Assembly (NCBI GenBank): GCA_023422635.1
Contig: JAFAGO010000028.1
Location: 35,607-99,606 of the forward strand
DNA from: Bacteroidota bacterium
GTDB taxonomy: Bacteria; Bacteroidota; Bacteroidia; Flavobacteriales; Weeksellaceae
Direction of reading: 5' to 3'
Length of the DNA stretch: 64,000 bases
Part shown: positions 7,737-16,928 of the stretch, piece by piece
Layout: the number at the start of each line of letters is the position of its first letter
How positions within the stretch are numbered: position 1 is the first letter of the stretch
Position numbers and translations under genes: made by a program
Notes under the pieces: model-generated
Databases searched by the model: none
What the model was told of the DNA's origin: nothing
What the model saw: the letters and a program-made list of their open reading frames with translations, nothing else

Positions 7737-8583
7737 AATCCAAATGTATATTGTCGATTAAGCGTACATCGCCTACATATACTACGATAAAGGCGCGAAA
7801 GCTTTTGTCCTTGTAAAAGAAATCGGTTTCTTTTAAATCTTCCTCGTTGGCAATAATAAAATATTCCAATTCCATTCCTCTTTGCTTTTCGAATATATGT
7901 TGTACTCTTTTTTTTATCTCTTCAACGGTAAGCACTCGAAACCAATCGTTCACTTTTACTAACGTTTCATAAATAATTTTAGAGGCGTCGCGTTGTGCTT
8001 TCGTTAATCGTTCATTTCGCGAGCTTAAGGCGAGTCCACTTTCTTCGCGGTAAATGGGAACCCCGTGGATTTTTAATGGTATTTTTTTCTTTTCAACCAT
8101 TTTTTTAATAATGGCTAATTGCTGAAAATCTTTTTCGCCAAAGTATGCGTTATCTGGTTTTACTTGTTGAAAAAGTCTTTCTACCACGGTTCCCACGCCA
8201 TCGAAATGTCCAGGGCGAAATTTACCTTCCATTTCATTTTCTAAACCATCAAAATCGTAGCTGTCGCTTTTTAATTCTTTTGGGTAGATATCTTTAACTC
8301 TTGGGATGTAAACAGCGTCCACCAATCCAGAATCTTCTAAAATTTTAATATCGCTATCAATATATCTTGGATAGGTATCAAAATCGGCGGTGTTATTAAA
8401 CTGTGTGGGATTCACGAAAATGGAAGAAATAACCAAATCATTTTCTTTTCTGGCTTCTTTATATAAGGAAAGATGGCCGGCATGTAACGCGCCCATTGTT
8501 GGGGCAAAACCGATTTTTTTTCCCATTTCGCGATTTCTTTCTACATAAGCTTGTAAAGTGCTCTTACTTTTTAAAACTTCCAT
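7735..8583 (-). CDS. panC: Pantothenate synthetase
   Basis: A 282-residue enzyme joining pantoate and beta-alanine with ATP, the last step of pantothenate (coenzyme A precursor) synthesis. Motifs: FAPTMGALHAGHLSL (HIGH-like nucleotide site), SIFVNPTQF, a FRPGHFDGVGTVV pantoate loop, AYFGEKDFQQ and SGLALSSRN (KMSKS equivalent). Family-typical length. Divergent from the glycogen synthase-like gene, as is common in Flavobacteriia. Confidence 0.97.
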   Translation of the reverse strand: MEVLKSKSTLQAYVERNREMGKKIGFAPTMGALHAGHLSLYKEARKENDLVISSIFVNPTQFNNTADFDTYPRYIDSDIKILEDSGLVDAVYIPRVKDIYPKELKSDSYDFDGLENEMEGKFRPGHFDGVGTVVERLFQQVKPDNAYFGEKDFQQLAIIKKMVEKKKIPLKIHGVPIYREESGLALSSRNERLTKAQRDASKIIYETLVKVNDWFRVLTVEEIKKRVQHIFEKQRGMELEYFIIANEEDLKETDFFYKDKSFRAFIVVYVGDVRLIDNIHLD

Positions 8584-8710
8584 GTTGTTTTGTTTGGCGT
8601 AAAATTATAAAAAAACGCAGTAATGACGAGGATTTTCAGTGAAAATCGTGCATTCGCACAGGTGTCTATCATAAAAAGTGTTAATTGAAATATCGTATTG
8701 TAAATTTTTG

Positions 8711-8718
8711 TAATTTTG
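8711..8718 (+). promoter_or_regulatory. -7 promoter box of the glycogen synthase-like gene
   Basis: TAATTTTG matches TAnnTTTG, with a TTG 23 nt upstream at 8685-8687. The leader of about 45 nt contains a small CTGTC/GACAG hairpin. Confidence 0.5.
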
Positions 8719-8769
8719 CAAACCTATAGTATCTGTCGCTGAATGACAGTTTAAGAGAAAATTATTATT

Positions 8770-9552
8770 ATGCCGAATCAGAAAATTTTATACATCACTA
8801 CGGAGATGTTTCCTTACCAAGAAGAAACCAACACGGCCAATATGGTGAGTAAAATGGCATTGAAAATGCACCAAGAGGGAAATGATGTTAGGGTTTTTAT
8901 GCCAAGATTTGGACAGATCAGCGAGCGAAAATTTCAGCTTCATGAGGTGATCCGTCTTTCAGGGATGAACATCATCATCAACGATTTGGATCAGCCCCTT
9001 ATCATTAAAGTAGCATCGCTTCCTGGCGAACGTTTACAGGTTTATTTTATCGACAACGAAGAGTATTTTAAAAGAAAACAGTATTTTGTTGATGATAATG
9101 GTGATTACTTTCCTGATAATGCCGAACGTGCTATTTTCTTTGCGAGAGGAGTTTTAGAAACCATTAAAAAACTCAATTGGGTTCCCGATATCATTCACTT
9201 GCATGGTTGGATGTCTTCTTTCATTCCACTTTATCTGAAGAATTTTTATAAAAACGATTACTATTTCAATAATACGAAATTGGTTCTTTCCGTTTATAAT
9301 GAAGATGACGCTCTTTTCGGAAGTAATGTAGAACAAATCCTGAAATTTGATAATATTACAGATATTAAAGCGTTAGAGAAACCAGGTTTTAGAAGTTTTG
9401 TAGCAGAAGCGATGAACCTTGTAGATGCAGTGGTAAAAGGGGATGAATTCCTGGAAAAAGATTTGGATGACGCTTACGCCGAATCAACAACGAAAAAATT
9501 CGATTACAAAGACGAAAATTCTATCAGTCAAGTTTATAATTCAGAACAGTAA
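8770..9552 (+). CDS. Glycogen/starch synthase-like protein, N-terminal half only
   Basis: A 260-residue protein matching the N-terminal Rossmann half of GT5 glycogen/starch synthases: KILYITTEMFPY at the start, MPRFG, DIIHLHGWMSSF, and LVLSVYNED where full enzymes have the acceptor-side domain. Full-length enzymes are near 480 residues; the ADP-glucose-binding C-terminal half is absent and a normal stop follows an acidic tail. Next to panC, as in related genomes, which suggests a conserved short form rather than a recent break. Catalysis is doubtful; a regulatory or binding role is possible. Confidence 0.75.
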   Translation: MPNQKILYITTEMFPYQEETNTANMVSKMALKMHQEGNDVRVFMPRFGQISERKFQLHEVIRLSGMNIIINDLDQPLIIKVASLPGERLQVYFIDNEEYFKRKQYFVDDNGDYFPDNAERAIFFARGVLETIKKLNWVPDIIHLHGWMSSFIPLYLKNFYKNDYYFNNTKLVLSVYNEDDALFGSNVEQILKFDNITDIKALEKPGFRSFVAEAMNLVDAVVKGDEFLEKDLDDAYAESTTKKFDYKDENSISQVYNSEQ

Positions 9553-9556
9553 TTTA

Positions 9557-11125
9557 ATGGTAAACAGATTAAAAAAAATCTTCAATATCGCTTCAATTGC
9601 AGTGGTGGGGAGTATGATGTTGTGGAACTGTGAGTCGGATGCAGATATGCTCGGCTCTCAATTCTTTAATGGGGCAGATGCAGTGGATTCTACATACGCA
9701 TTAATTGCGTATAACGTCAGTAACCAAGATTCGATACGAACCGATGCTGCTAAGCTTGATAGTGCACTTATTGGTGCTTTTACAGAAGGTCAATTCGGGA
9801 TGCAAAAAGCGAGTTATATTACGCAATTGCGTTTATCGAGTTATGCACCTGATTTAGGTACAAATGCGGTTTTGGATTCAGCGGTTTTAGTAATCAAACC
9901 TGCGTATTATTCGGATTCTGTAACCACTACAACAACAGAGGATTATACTTTTAACGACGATTCAAATGAAAACGTTGCGAGCAAAAAAGTGGTTAATAAT
10001 TACCTTGTAAAAAAATACGGTAAAACTGAAGTTTCGGGTGCCGCAGCAAGTTTTAATATTAAGGTACATGAAGTAACCGACTTTTTGGGAGCCAGTACCG
10101 ATCGAGTGTACTCGAATAAAGCGGTAAACACTTCCAATTTAATTGGTTCAAAAAGCTTCAACGGAAAAATTACTTCCGTAACTGTTACCAAAGATTCCGA
10201 TGATACGGAATTGTATAACCGAGATGCAAACCTTCGTATTAAGATGGATTCTGCATTTTTTCAAAATAAAATTATTGCTAAAGCGAATTCTAGTGAGTTG
10301 GCGGATGCCGCAAGTTTTATCCGTTATTTCAAAGGTTTAAAAGTTTCTGTAGATGAAACAGATGGATATATGATTCGTTTCAAACCAGATTCAATTGATT
10401 TAAAACTTTACTACAAATATGATTACGACAATGATGGAACGGTAGAAAGAAAATCACACGTTCTGGCAATGAGTACAGGTAGTGCCAATGCGCATTTTAG
10501 TCAAATTGAATTCAATCGTACCGGAACACCATCTCAAAATGCATTAGCAACAATTGATACCGTTAATGGAGATTCTAAGCTTTATGTGCAAGGTGCGGGT
10601 GGTCCAGGAGCAGGTTTTAAAATTCCTCAAACCACAATTGCTTCTTTGAGAAGTAAATATGAAAATGATAAAATTGGAATTATCTCCGCTAAAATTAGAG
10701 TTTACACCGATCCCGATTTGTGGAATAATTCGTACACGAAACCCAATTATTTTGTAATTCGTCAAAAAGATTCTTATGCCTTTTTAAACGATATTAGCAC
10801 GCTTGCTAATTCTGGAAATTACTATTTGGTTCGCACCTACGATTTGGATAAAAATCCTGCGTACTACGACTTTGGTGTAACACAAACGGTTAAAGATATC
10901 GTTGAAAATGGAGATGAAAATGAGGATCTAATCATCAACGTTGGAAGTTATACGTACGATTCAAGTACGTCTGCGTTGGAAGGAGCATCTTATTCCGACA
11001 GCCAAAACTATAACACAAGACCATATACCCCTCATCGCGCAGTACTTGTTGGTACCGTTCTGGATCCATCAAATGCATTGTATAGCAAAGGTGCTAAGCT
11101 GTTGATTACGTATGGACAAAAATAA
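9557..11125 (+). CDS. DUF4270 family lipoprotein
   Basis: A 522-residue outer-envelope lipoprotein. The ATG at 9557 follows the previous stop by 4 nt and starts a signal ending in LWNC, so it is preferred over an overlapping upstream start. The SDADMLGSQFF segment after the Cys and the overall beta-rich plan match DUF4270, a Bacteroidota-specific family of unknown function. Probably co-transcribed with the glycogen synthase-like gene, and 31 nt ahead of glmS. Confidence 0.8.
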   Translation: MVNRLKKIFNIASIAVVGSMMLWNCESDADMLGSQFFNGADAVDSTYALIAYNVSNQDSIRTDAAKLDSALIGAFTEGQFGMQKASYITQLRLSSYAPDLGTNAVLDSAVLVIKPAYYSDSVTTTTTEDYTFNDDSNENVASKKVVNNYLVKKYGKTEVSGAAASFNIKVHEVTDFLGASTDRVYSNKAVNTSNLIGSKSFNGKITSVTVTKDSDDTELYNRDANLRIKMDSAFFQNKIIAKANSSELADAASFIRYFKGLKVSVDETDGYMIRFKPDSIDLKLYYKYDYDNDGTVERKSHVLAMSTGSANAHFSQIEFNRTGTPSQNALATIDTVNGDSKLYVQGAGGPGAGFKIPQTTIASLRSKYENDKIGIISAKIRVYTDPDLWNNSYTKPNYFVIRQKDSYAFLNDISTLANSGNYYLVRTYDLDKNPAYYDFGVTQTVKDIVENGDENEDLIINVGSYTYDSSTSALEGASYSDSQNYNTRPYTPHRAVLVGTVLDPSNALYSKGAKLLITYGQK

Positions 11126-11156
11126 ATGAATGTAAAAAAAAACTAAAGAGATTAAT

Positions 11157-13010
11157 ATGTGCGGAATTGTAGGATATACGGGTTTTCAGGATGCTTATCA
11201 AGTAGTTATTAATGGACTTCGCAGACTTGAATATAGAGGATATGATAGTGCTGGAATCGTTTTAGATTCTCCAGAATACGATTTTGAAGTCGCCAAAACA
11301 AAAGGAAAAGTAGATGATTTGGTTTCTATATCCGAAAATCTGAAAGGGCACGCACATGTGGGCATGGGACATACGCGTTGGGCAACACATGGTGTACCAA
11401 GCGATAGAAATTCACACCCCCATATCTCGAATGACGGTAAAGTAGCGTTGGTACATAATGGTATCATCGAAAATTACGATACGCTTAAAACCATTCTTCT
11501 TGAAAAAGGATTCACTTTTCAGTCCGAAACAGATACGGAAGTGTTGGTGAATCTGATTCAATATTTTATGGATATCAATCCTGATTTTGATTTTCCTACA
11601 GCCGTTAGATATGCCTTAAACGAAGTCTATGGAGCGTATGCAATTACGGTGATGCACGAAGAGTATCCTGGCGTTTTGGTGGTAGGAAGATTAGGCTCGC
11701 CGCTTGCTATTGGTTTGGGCGAGAATGAATATTTTATCGCTTCAGATGCTTCACCATTTGTGGAATTTACAAAAGAAGCCGTTTACCTTGAAGAAGGGCA
11801 CATGGCAACCATATCTTTAGAAAATGGTGTTGATATTCGTACCATTAAAGGAAACGAGAAAGTGACTCCAGCAATTCAAGAACTGAAATTAAGTCTTGAG
11901 CAAATTGAAAAAGGTGGATTTGAGCATTTCATGTTAAAAGAAATTTTCGAGCAACCAAAATCAATTCAAGATACTCTTCGCGGACGTTTACTGGTAGATG
12001 AAGGAATCATAAAAATGGCTGGTATTTGGGATCATCTTGAAAAAATGACACAAGCGAAAAGAATTATTATTATTGCTTGTGGAACCTCTTGGCATGCTGG
12101 TTTAATTGGAGAATATCTTATTGAAGAATATGCTCGTATTCCTGTCGAAGTTGAATATGCTTCTGAATTTAGGTACCGAAATCCGATTATTAACGAGAAA
12201 GATGTGGTAATTGCCATTTCGCAATCCGGAGAAACTGCAGATACAATGGCTGCATTAAAATTGGCCAAAGAAAAAGGAGCATTTATTTACGGAATTTGCA
12301 ACGTTGTTGATTCTTCAATTTCAAGAATTACGGATGCAGGTTCATACACTCATGCTGGACCTGAAATTGGAGTTGCGTCCACTAAAGCATTTACCGCACA
12401 ATTAACCATTTTATCTTTAATCGCTTTAAAACTTGGGAAACATAATGGCAACTTGAGCAATCAAGAGTTTATGAAGCTTATTACAGAGCTCGATGCCATT
12501 CCTTCAAAGGTGGAAGAAGTACTTCAAAATACACACGAAATCACAAAAAGTATTGCCAAAGATTTTGTAGATGTGCAAAACTGTTTGTATTTAGGAAGAG
12601 GATACAATTTTCCAACGGCATTAGAAGGTGCTTTGAAGCTAAAGGAAATTTCTTACATTCATGCTGAAGGGTATCCTGCTGCAGAAATGAAGCACGGACC
12701 AATTGCACTTATCGACGAAAATATGCCAATAATTATCATTGCTCCTAAGCAGGGACATTATGATAAAATTGTAAGTAACGTTCAAGAAATTAAAGCCAGA
12801 AAAGGGAAGGTTATCGCTGTAGTTAATAGCGGAGATGTGCAAGTGGCCAATATTGCAGATTATGTAATTGAGTTCCCAGAAACTTCAGAATGTTTCTCTC
12901 CAATCCTCGCATCAGTGCCGCTTCAGCTTCTTGCTTATTATATTGCTGTATTCCGTGGATCTAATGTGGATCAACCAAGAAATCTCGCCAAATCAGTAAC
13001 AGTTGAGTAA
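11157..13010 (+). CDS. glmS: Glucosamine-6-phosphate synthase (isomerizing)
   Basis: A 617-residue enzyme that makes glucosamine-6-phosphate from fructose-6-phosphate and glutamine for peptidoglycan and lipopolysaccharide. Cys2 (MCGIVGYTG) is the N-terminal nucleophile of the glutaminase domain (to about residue 230, with GHTRWATHG and HNGIIENY). Two SIS sugar-phosphate isomerase domains follow (ACGTSWHAG, SQSGETADT, LGRGYNFPTALEGALKLKE). It ends in LAKSVTVE, the conserved C-tail. Directly upstream of gldK. No glmS ribozyme is expected or seen. Confidence 0.97.
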   Translation: MCGIVGYTGFQDAYQVVINGLRRLEYRGYDSAGIVLDSPEYDFEVAKTKGKVDDLVSISENLKGHAHVGMGHTRWATHGVPSDRNSHPHISNDGKVALVHNGIIENYDTLKTILLEKGFTFQSETDTEVLVNLIQYFMDINPDFDFPTAVRYALNEVYGAYAITVMHEEYPGVLVVGRLGSPLAIGLGENEYFIASDASPFVEFTKEAVYLEEGHMATISLENGVDIRTIKGNEKVTPAIQELKLSLEQIEKGGFEHFMLKEIFEQPKSIQDTLRGRLLVDEGIIKMAGIWDHLEKMTQAKRIIIIACGTSWHAGLIGEYLIEEYARIPVEVEYASEFRYRNPIINEKDVVIAISQSGETADTMAALKLAKEKGAFIYGICNVVDSSISRITDAGSYTHAGPEIGVASTKAFTAQLTILSLIALKLGKHNGNLSNQEFMKLITELDAIPSKVEEVLQNTHEITKSIAKDFVDVQNCLYLGRGYNFPTALEGALKLKEISYIHAEGYPAAEMKHGPIALIDENMPIIIIAPKQGHYDKIVSNVQEIKARKGKVIAVVNSGDVQVANIADYVIEFPETSECFSPILASVPLQLLAYYIAVFRGSNVDQPRNLAKSVTVE

Positions 13011-13068
13011 TTTTTAGTGCAAAATAAAATAATTTAAAAAAAAATCCGTTTTGCAAAAAAAAAGATAA

Positions 13069-13095
13069 TTGTTACTTTAAAAAATTATATATTTA
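13069..13095 (+). promoter_or_regulatory. Possible promoter of gldKLMN
   Basis: A TTG at 13069-13071 lies 16 nt before TATATTTA at 13088-13095, a one-mismatch -7 box, 22 nt upstream of the gldK ATG. Tentative. Confidence 0.3.
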
Positions 13096-13117
13096 CCGCT
13101 TAATTTCAAGAATCAGC

Positions 13118-14533
13118 ATGAAAAGAATATTCTTTGTAGTATTATCAGCCGCTTTTTTAGTATCGTGTTCAAAAGGAGGAAAGGCAGGAGCTGGGAAGCC
13201 AGGAGCTAAAGGAGAGCTAATTCCTAAGAAAAAATCAAAATCATTCGTAGCAGAAAGACCTTACGGAATGATTGCTATTCCTGCAGGCTCTTTTGTAATG
13301 GGGATGGCAGATCAGGATTTCACCAATACACCTGAAAAAGCAAATCTTAAAACCGTTACCGTATCTTCATTCTTTATGGATGAAACTGAAACAACCAATG
13401 CTGAATACCGTGTTTTTGTTGAATATGTACGCGACTCAATCGCGAGAACATTACTTGCAGAAGCTGCTGGTGATGGCGGAACTGATGGAAATGGAACAGG
13501 TATAGGAGACTATGCCTACTTATCCAAAAAAGCGGGAGAAGATAAAACGGCTTACCAAGAATATATGGAAAGTACAGGTGGAAGAGATGGTTACGATGAT
13601 TCAAAAAGGCTCGATTGGAGTGTTCCTTTGCAATGGAGTACATCAGATTATCCCGATGTTGAATATGCTGAAATTTTAGAGTCGATGTATATTCCGCCTG
13701 CAGAAAGAATTAACAATGAAAGAGTAATTGATTCTAGAAAGTTATTATACTCTTATCAATGGCAAGACATCGAGTCCGCTGTTAAAGATAAATCTCGTGG
13801 TGCAAATTATCTTAAAAAAGAAAGTATTGCAGTGTATCCAGATACCACTGTTTGGATTAAAGATTTTAATTACGCTTATAACGAACCTTTATATGATGGC
13901 TATTTTTGGCACTCAGCATATAATAATTATCCTGTAGTTGGAGTAACGTGGGATCAAGCAAGAGCATATTGTAACTTCAAATCAAAGTTGAAGTCCGATT
14001 ATAACGAATCTCTTAAAAAAAGAAAACAAAAACCAGTTGCTTTCCGTTTACCAACTGAAGCAGAATGGGAATATGCAGCACGAGGAGGTAAAGAAAATGC
14101 GACTTATCCATGGGGAGGTCCTTATTTAATGGATGATAGAGGTTGCTATTTGGCGAATTTTAAACCTAAGAGAGGAAATTATATCGAAGATGAAAAGAAA
14201 GGTACTTATACCTATACTGCACCAGTAAAATCATTTGCTAAAAATGGTTTTGGATTGTACGATATGGCAGGGAATGTTTCAGAATGGACGGAATCTCCAT
14301 ATAACAATTCAACATACGAATTTTCATCAACTTTAAACCCATACTTATCCAACCAAGCATTTAAACAACCCAACAAAAGTGTAAGAGGTGGTTCTTGGAA
14401 AGATGTCGGGTATTTGCTAATGACCGGATATAGAGATTTTGAAAATAAAGATTCCGCACGAAGCTATATCGGCTTTAGAACGGTACAAGATATTCCAGAA
14501 GGTTCTGCCAAAATCAAAAGAAAAACCAACTAA
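13118..14533 (+). CDS. gldK: Type IX secretion lipoprotein GldK/PorK
   Basis: A 471-residue outer-membrane lipoprotein (signal MKRIFFVVLSAAFLVSC, Cys17). The body is an FGE-sulfatase fold: IAIPAGSFVMG, DETETTNAEYR, FRLPTEAEWEYAARGG, GNVSEWTE, VRGGSW and IGFRTV. In the T9SS, GldK and GldN form the periplasmic ring held to the outer membrane. First gene of gldKLMN; gldL starts 47 nt later. Confidence 0.95.
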   Translation: MKRIFFVVLSAAFLVSCSKGGKAGAGKPGAKGELIPKKKSKSFVAERPYGMIAIPAGSFVMGMADQDFTNTPEKANLKTVTVSSFFMDETETTNAEYRVFVEYVRDSIARTLLAEAAGDGGTDGNGTGIGDYAYLSKKAGEDKTAYQEYMESTGGRDGYDDSKRLDWSVPLQWSTSDYPDVEYAEILESMYIPPAERINNERVIDSRKLLYSYQWQDIESAVKDKSRGANYLKKESIAVYPDTTVWIKDFNYAYNEPLYDGYFWHSAYNNYPVVGVTWDQARAYCNFKSKLKSDYNESLKKRKQKPVAFRLPTEAEWEYAARGGKENATYPWGGPYLMDDRGCYLANFKPKRGNYIEDEKKGTYTYTAPVKSFAKNGFGLYDMAGNVSEWTESPYNNSTYEFSSTLNPYLSNQAFKQPNKSVRGGSWKDVGYLLMTGYRDFENKDSARSYIGFRTVQDIPEGSAKIKRKTN

Positions 14534-14580
14534 TATTCGAACTACGTAAAAAATTATACTAACACAAAAAATTAAGAATC

Positions 14581-15267
14581 ATGTTTAAAACTAAAGAAGG
14601 CATTTATAACTTCGTTTATTCAATGGGTGCCGCAGTCGTAATTATAGGAGCACTTTTTAAACTTACTCACTGGAGTTTATTTGGAATTTCTGGAAATATT
14701 ATGCTTGCAATTGGTCTTGTTACCGAAGCTATAATTTTCTGTATTTTCGCTTTTGATGCACCTAAAACTGAAGAATCTTATGCATGGGAAAATGTTTATC
14801 CTGAATTATTAGATAAAGAAGCGAAACCGAATCCAAGACATTCTACCTCAGGAATTCAAGTAGCAGAAGTGAAAGAATTCGAAACTTCACTTTCTAGCAA
14901 ATTAGATCAAATGCTTGCGGATGCAAAACTTGATGTAACGCTTTTCGAAAGACTAAGAACCGGTATCGATAAATTTTCAAGCTCTGTTGATCAAATTAAT
15001 CAAACCGTTGATGTTTCTGCGTCTACCCATAAATATAACGAGCAATTGAGCAAAGCTGCAACGCATATGGAAAGTATGAACGCACTTTACGCTTTACAAC
15101 TAGAACAAGGAAAAGCGCAATCAGAATATGCTAAAAAATATGTAGAAGATATTCAGAAATCTGCAGTACAATCTGAAAAATTCAACGAAGAACTTCAAGG
15201 CTTAACCTCTAACCTTAATAATCTTAACAGAGTTTACGGCGGAATGCTTAGCGCGATGAAATCTTAA
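14581..15267 (+). CDS. gldL: Type IX secretion motor protein GldL
   Basis: A 228-residue inner-membrane protein with two N-terminal membrane helices (about residues 12-31 and 37-58) and a coiled cytoplasmic tail. With GldM it forms the proton-driven T9SS motor. The protonatable residues described for Flavobacterium GldL fall at the same positions here: Tyr13, Lys27, His30 and Glu49. The second intramembrane acid, Glu59 there, is Asp59 here. Lies between gldK and gldM. Confidence 0.95.
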   Translation: MFKTKEGIYNFVYSMGAAVVIIGALFKLTHWSLFGISGNIMLAIGLVTEAIIFCIFAFDAPKTEESYAWENVYPELLDKEAKPNPRHSTSGIQVAEVKEFETSLSSKLDQMLADAKLDVTLFERLRTGIDKFSSSVDQINQTVDVSASTHKYNEQLSKAATHMESMNALYALQLEQGKAQSEYAKKYVEDIQKSAVQSEKFNEELQGLTSNLNNLNRVYGGMLSAMKS

Positions 15268-15316
15268 TTTCCAGATCATTTTAAATATTTTATAATTATT
15301 AAAAAAATCTATTAGA

Positions 15317-16897
15317 ATGGCAAAAGGAAAACAGACACCGCGTCAGAAAATGATTAACCTGATGTACTTGGTGTTTATTGCAATGCTTGCAATGCAAATC
15401 GACCAAGAAATCATCAGATCTTACAACGATACCAACCAAACACTTACCGATACACGTAAACTCGTTGAAACAAAGAACGACGAAATTTTTTCGAAAACCT
15501 TAGCCGCTAAAGCAGCTTCTTCACCGGAAACTTTTGCGCAAGCAAATACCGTGTATCAACAATTGAAAGCGAAAGCGGACGATTTGGTAAGCACAATTGA
15601 TGCATTTAAAGGAACTTTGAAAAAAGAGGCTGGATATGTAGATGGAGCAGAAGATATTCAAGACAACTTTGCTGCATTAAACAATACAGAACCTTCTTCT
15701 GGTTTATTTTTTAATGAAGCCAACGAAAACAGCCCTTCTAAAAGTGCTCAAACTTTAACTAAAAAAATTGCAGAATATAGAGATTTTGTAAATACCAATC
15801 TTAAGTCGCTTCCTGATATGGCAGATGTGGTGAAAAGAGCCAATCAAAATCTTGTAACTGAATTTCCTGGCAACGGAAAAAATAAAAACGGAAAGAATTG
15901 GTTGCAGTACAAATTTTATGGACAACCTTTAATTGCCGCTTTATCCAATTTAGAAGTCATTCAGTCTGAGGTTAGAAATGTGCAATCGGATGCTATTGTG
16001 ATGATGCTTCAAGAAAAAGTGGATGCGGATATTAAATTCAATGCATTTGAGGCAATTGTTTCCGCTCCAACGGTCGTGCTTCAGGGAGAACCTGCACAAG
16101 CTAAAGTGGTCATTGGAACGTATGCAAGTTCAATTCCGGGGCTTTCTATTTCTGGAGTAGATCGTACCGAAAACGGAATGGGATATAAAACTTTAAACAC
16201 AAGTGGAATCGGAAGCCAAACATTTGGTGGAAAAATTACCTTTAGCGATGCGAATGGTAAAGCGATTGAACTTCCATATACACATACCTATAACGTAATT
16301 GCAGGAGCTGAAACTGTTGCATTTGAAAGCGGTGCATTACTTTCTGCCGATAAAATGCAAGTACTTTATAGAGGACTTCCTAATCCAATTTCAGGATCAA
16401 TTTTAGGTGCTGATAATAGCAAAACGACACTTTCTGCATCGAACGGAAGTGTATCGAAAGCAGGAAATGGTAAATGGACTGTAACACCAGGTGCAGGTAA
16501 TGAAACTACACTAACGATTGCAGGAAAAGGACCAAAAGGACAATCAATTACACAAGCATTCAAATTTAGAATTAAAGGATTACCAACGGCACAAGGCCAA
16601 ATTCGTGGAGAATCGATCGTAACAATGCCGGCTTCTTCCATTCCGAATCAAACCGTAACGGTGGCAATGCCAGATTTCGATTGGCCAGTTAGTTTCAGCG
16701 TTAATAGCTTTATGTTTAAAGTTCCTGGTAAGGCTGCAATGACGGTTAGCGGAAACAAACTTTCCAGCGTTGCCAATCTTGTGAAAGGCCTTCGCGCAGG
16801 AGATATTGCCTATGTGTTTAACATTAATGCAAGCGCTTCAGGAATTGGTAATCAGCAATTGAAGAAAATTCCAGCGGTTGTAATAAATGTACAGTAA
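15317..16897 (+). CDS. gldM: Type IX secretion motor/linker protein GldM
   Basis: A 526-residue protein with a short cytoplasmic start (MAKGKQTPRQKM), one membrane helix (about residues 13-30) carrying the motor-facing segment, and a long periplasmic part ending in beta domains (GDIAYVFNINA, VVINVQ). It spans the periplasm as a dimer and carries motor rotation from GldL to the GldK-GldN ring. Spacing and order within gldKLMN are standard. Confidence 0.95.
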   Translation: MAKGKQTPRQKMINLMYLVFIAMLAMQIDQEIIRSYNDTNQTLTDTRKLVETKNDEIFSKTLAAKAASSPETFAQANTVYQQLKAKADDLVSTIDAFKGTLKKEAGYVDGAEDIQDNFAALNNTEPSSGLFFNEANENSPSKSAQTLTKKIAEYRDFVNTNLKSLPDMADVVKRANQNLVTEFPGNGKNKNGKNWLQYKFYGQPLIAALSNLEVIQSEVRNVQSDAIVMMLQEKVDADIKFNAFEAIVSAPTVVLQGEPAQAKVVIGTYASSIPGLSISGVDRTENGMGYKTLNTSGIGSQTFGGKITFSDANGKAIELPYTHTYNVIAGAETVAFESGALLSADKMQVLYRGLPNPISGSILGADNSKTTLSASNGSVSKAGNGKWTVTPGAGNETTLTIAGKGPKGQSITQAFKFRIKGLPTAQGQIRGESIVTMPASSIPNQTVTVAMPDFDWPVSFSVNSFMFKVPGKAAMTVSGNKLSSVANLVKGLRAGDIAYVFNINASASGIGNQQLKKIPAVVINVQ

Positions 16898-16928
16898 TCT
16901 CGTTAAGATTTAGTAGAGTTAATTCATT

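Noticed and set aside
11126..11156. glmS ribozyme upstream of glmS
   Set aside because: Only 31 nt separate glmS from the previous gene, too short for the ribozyme, which is also a Gram-positive feature.
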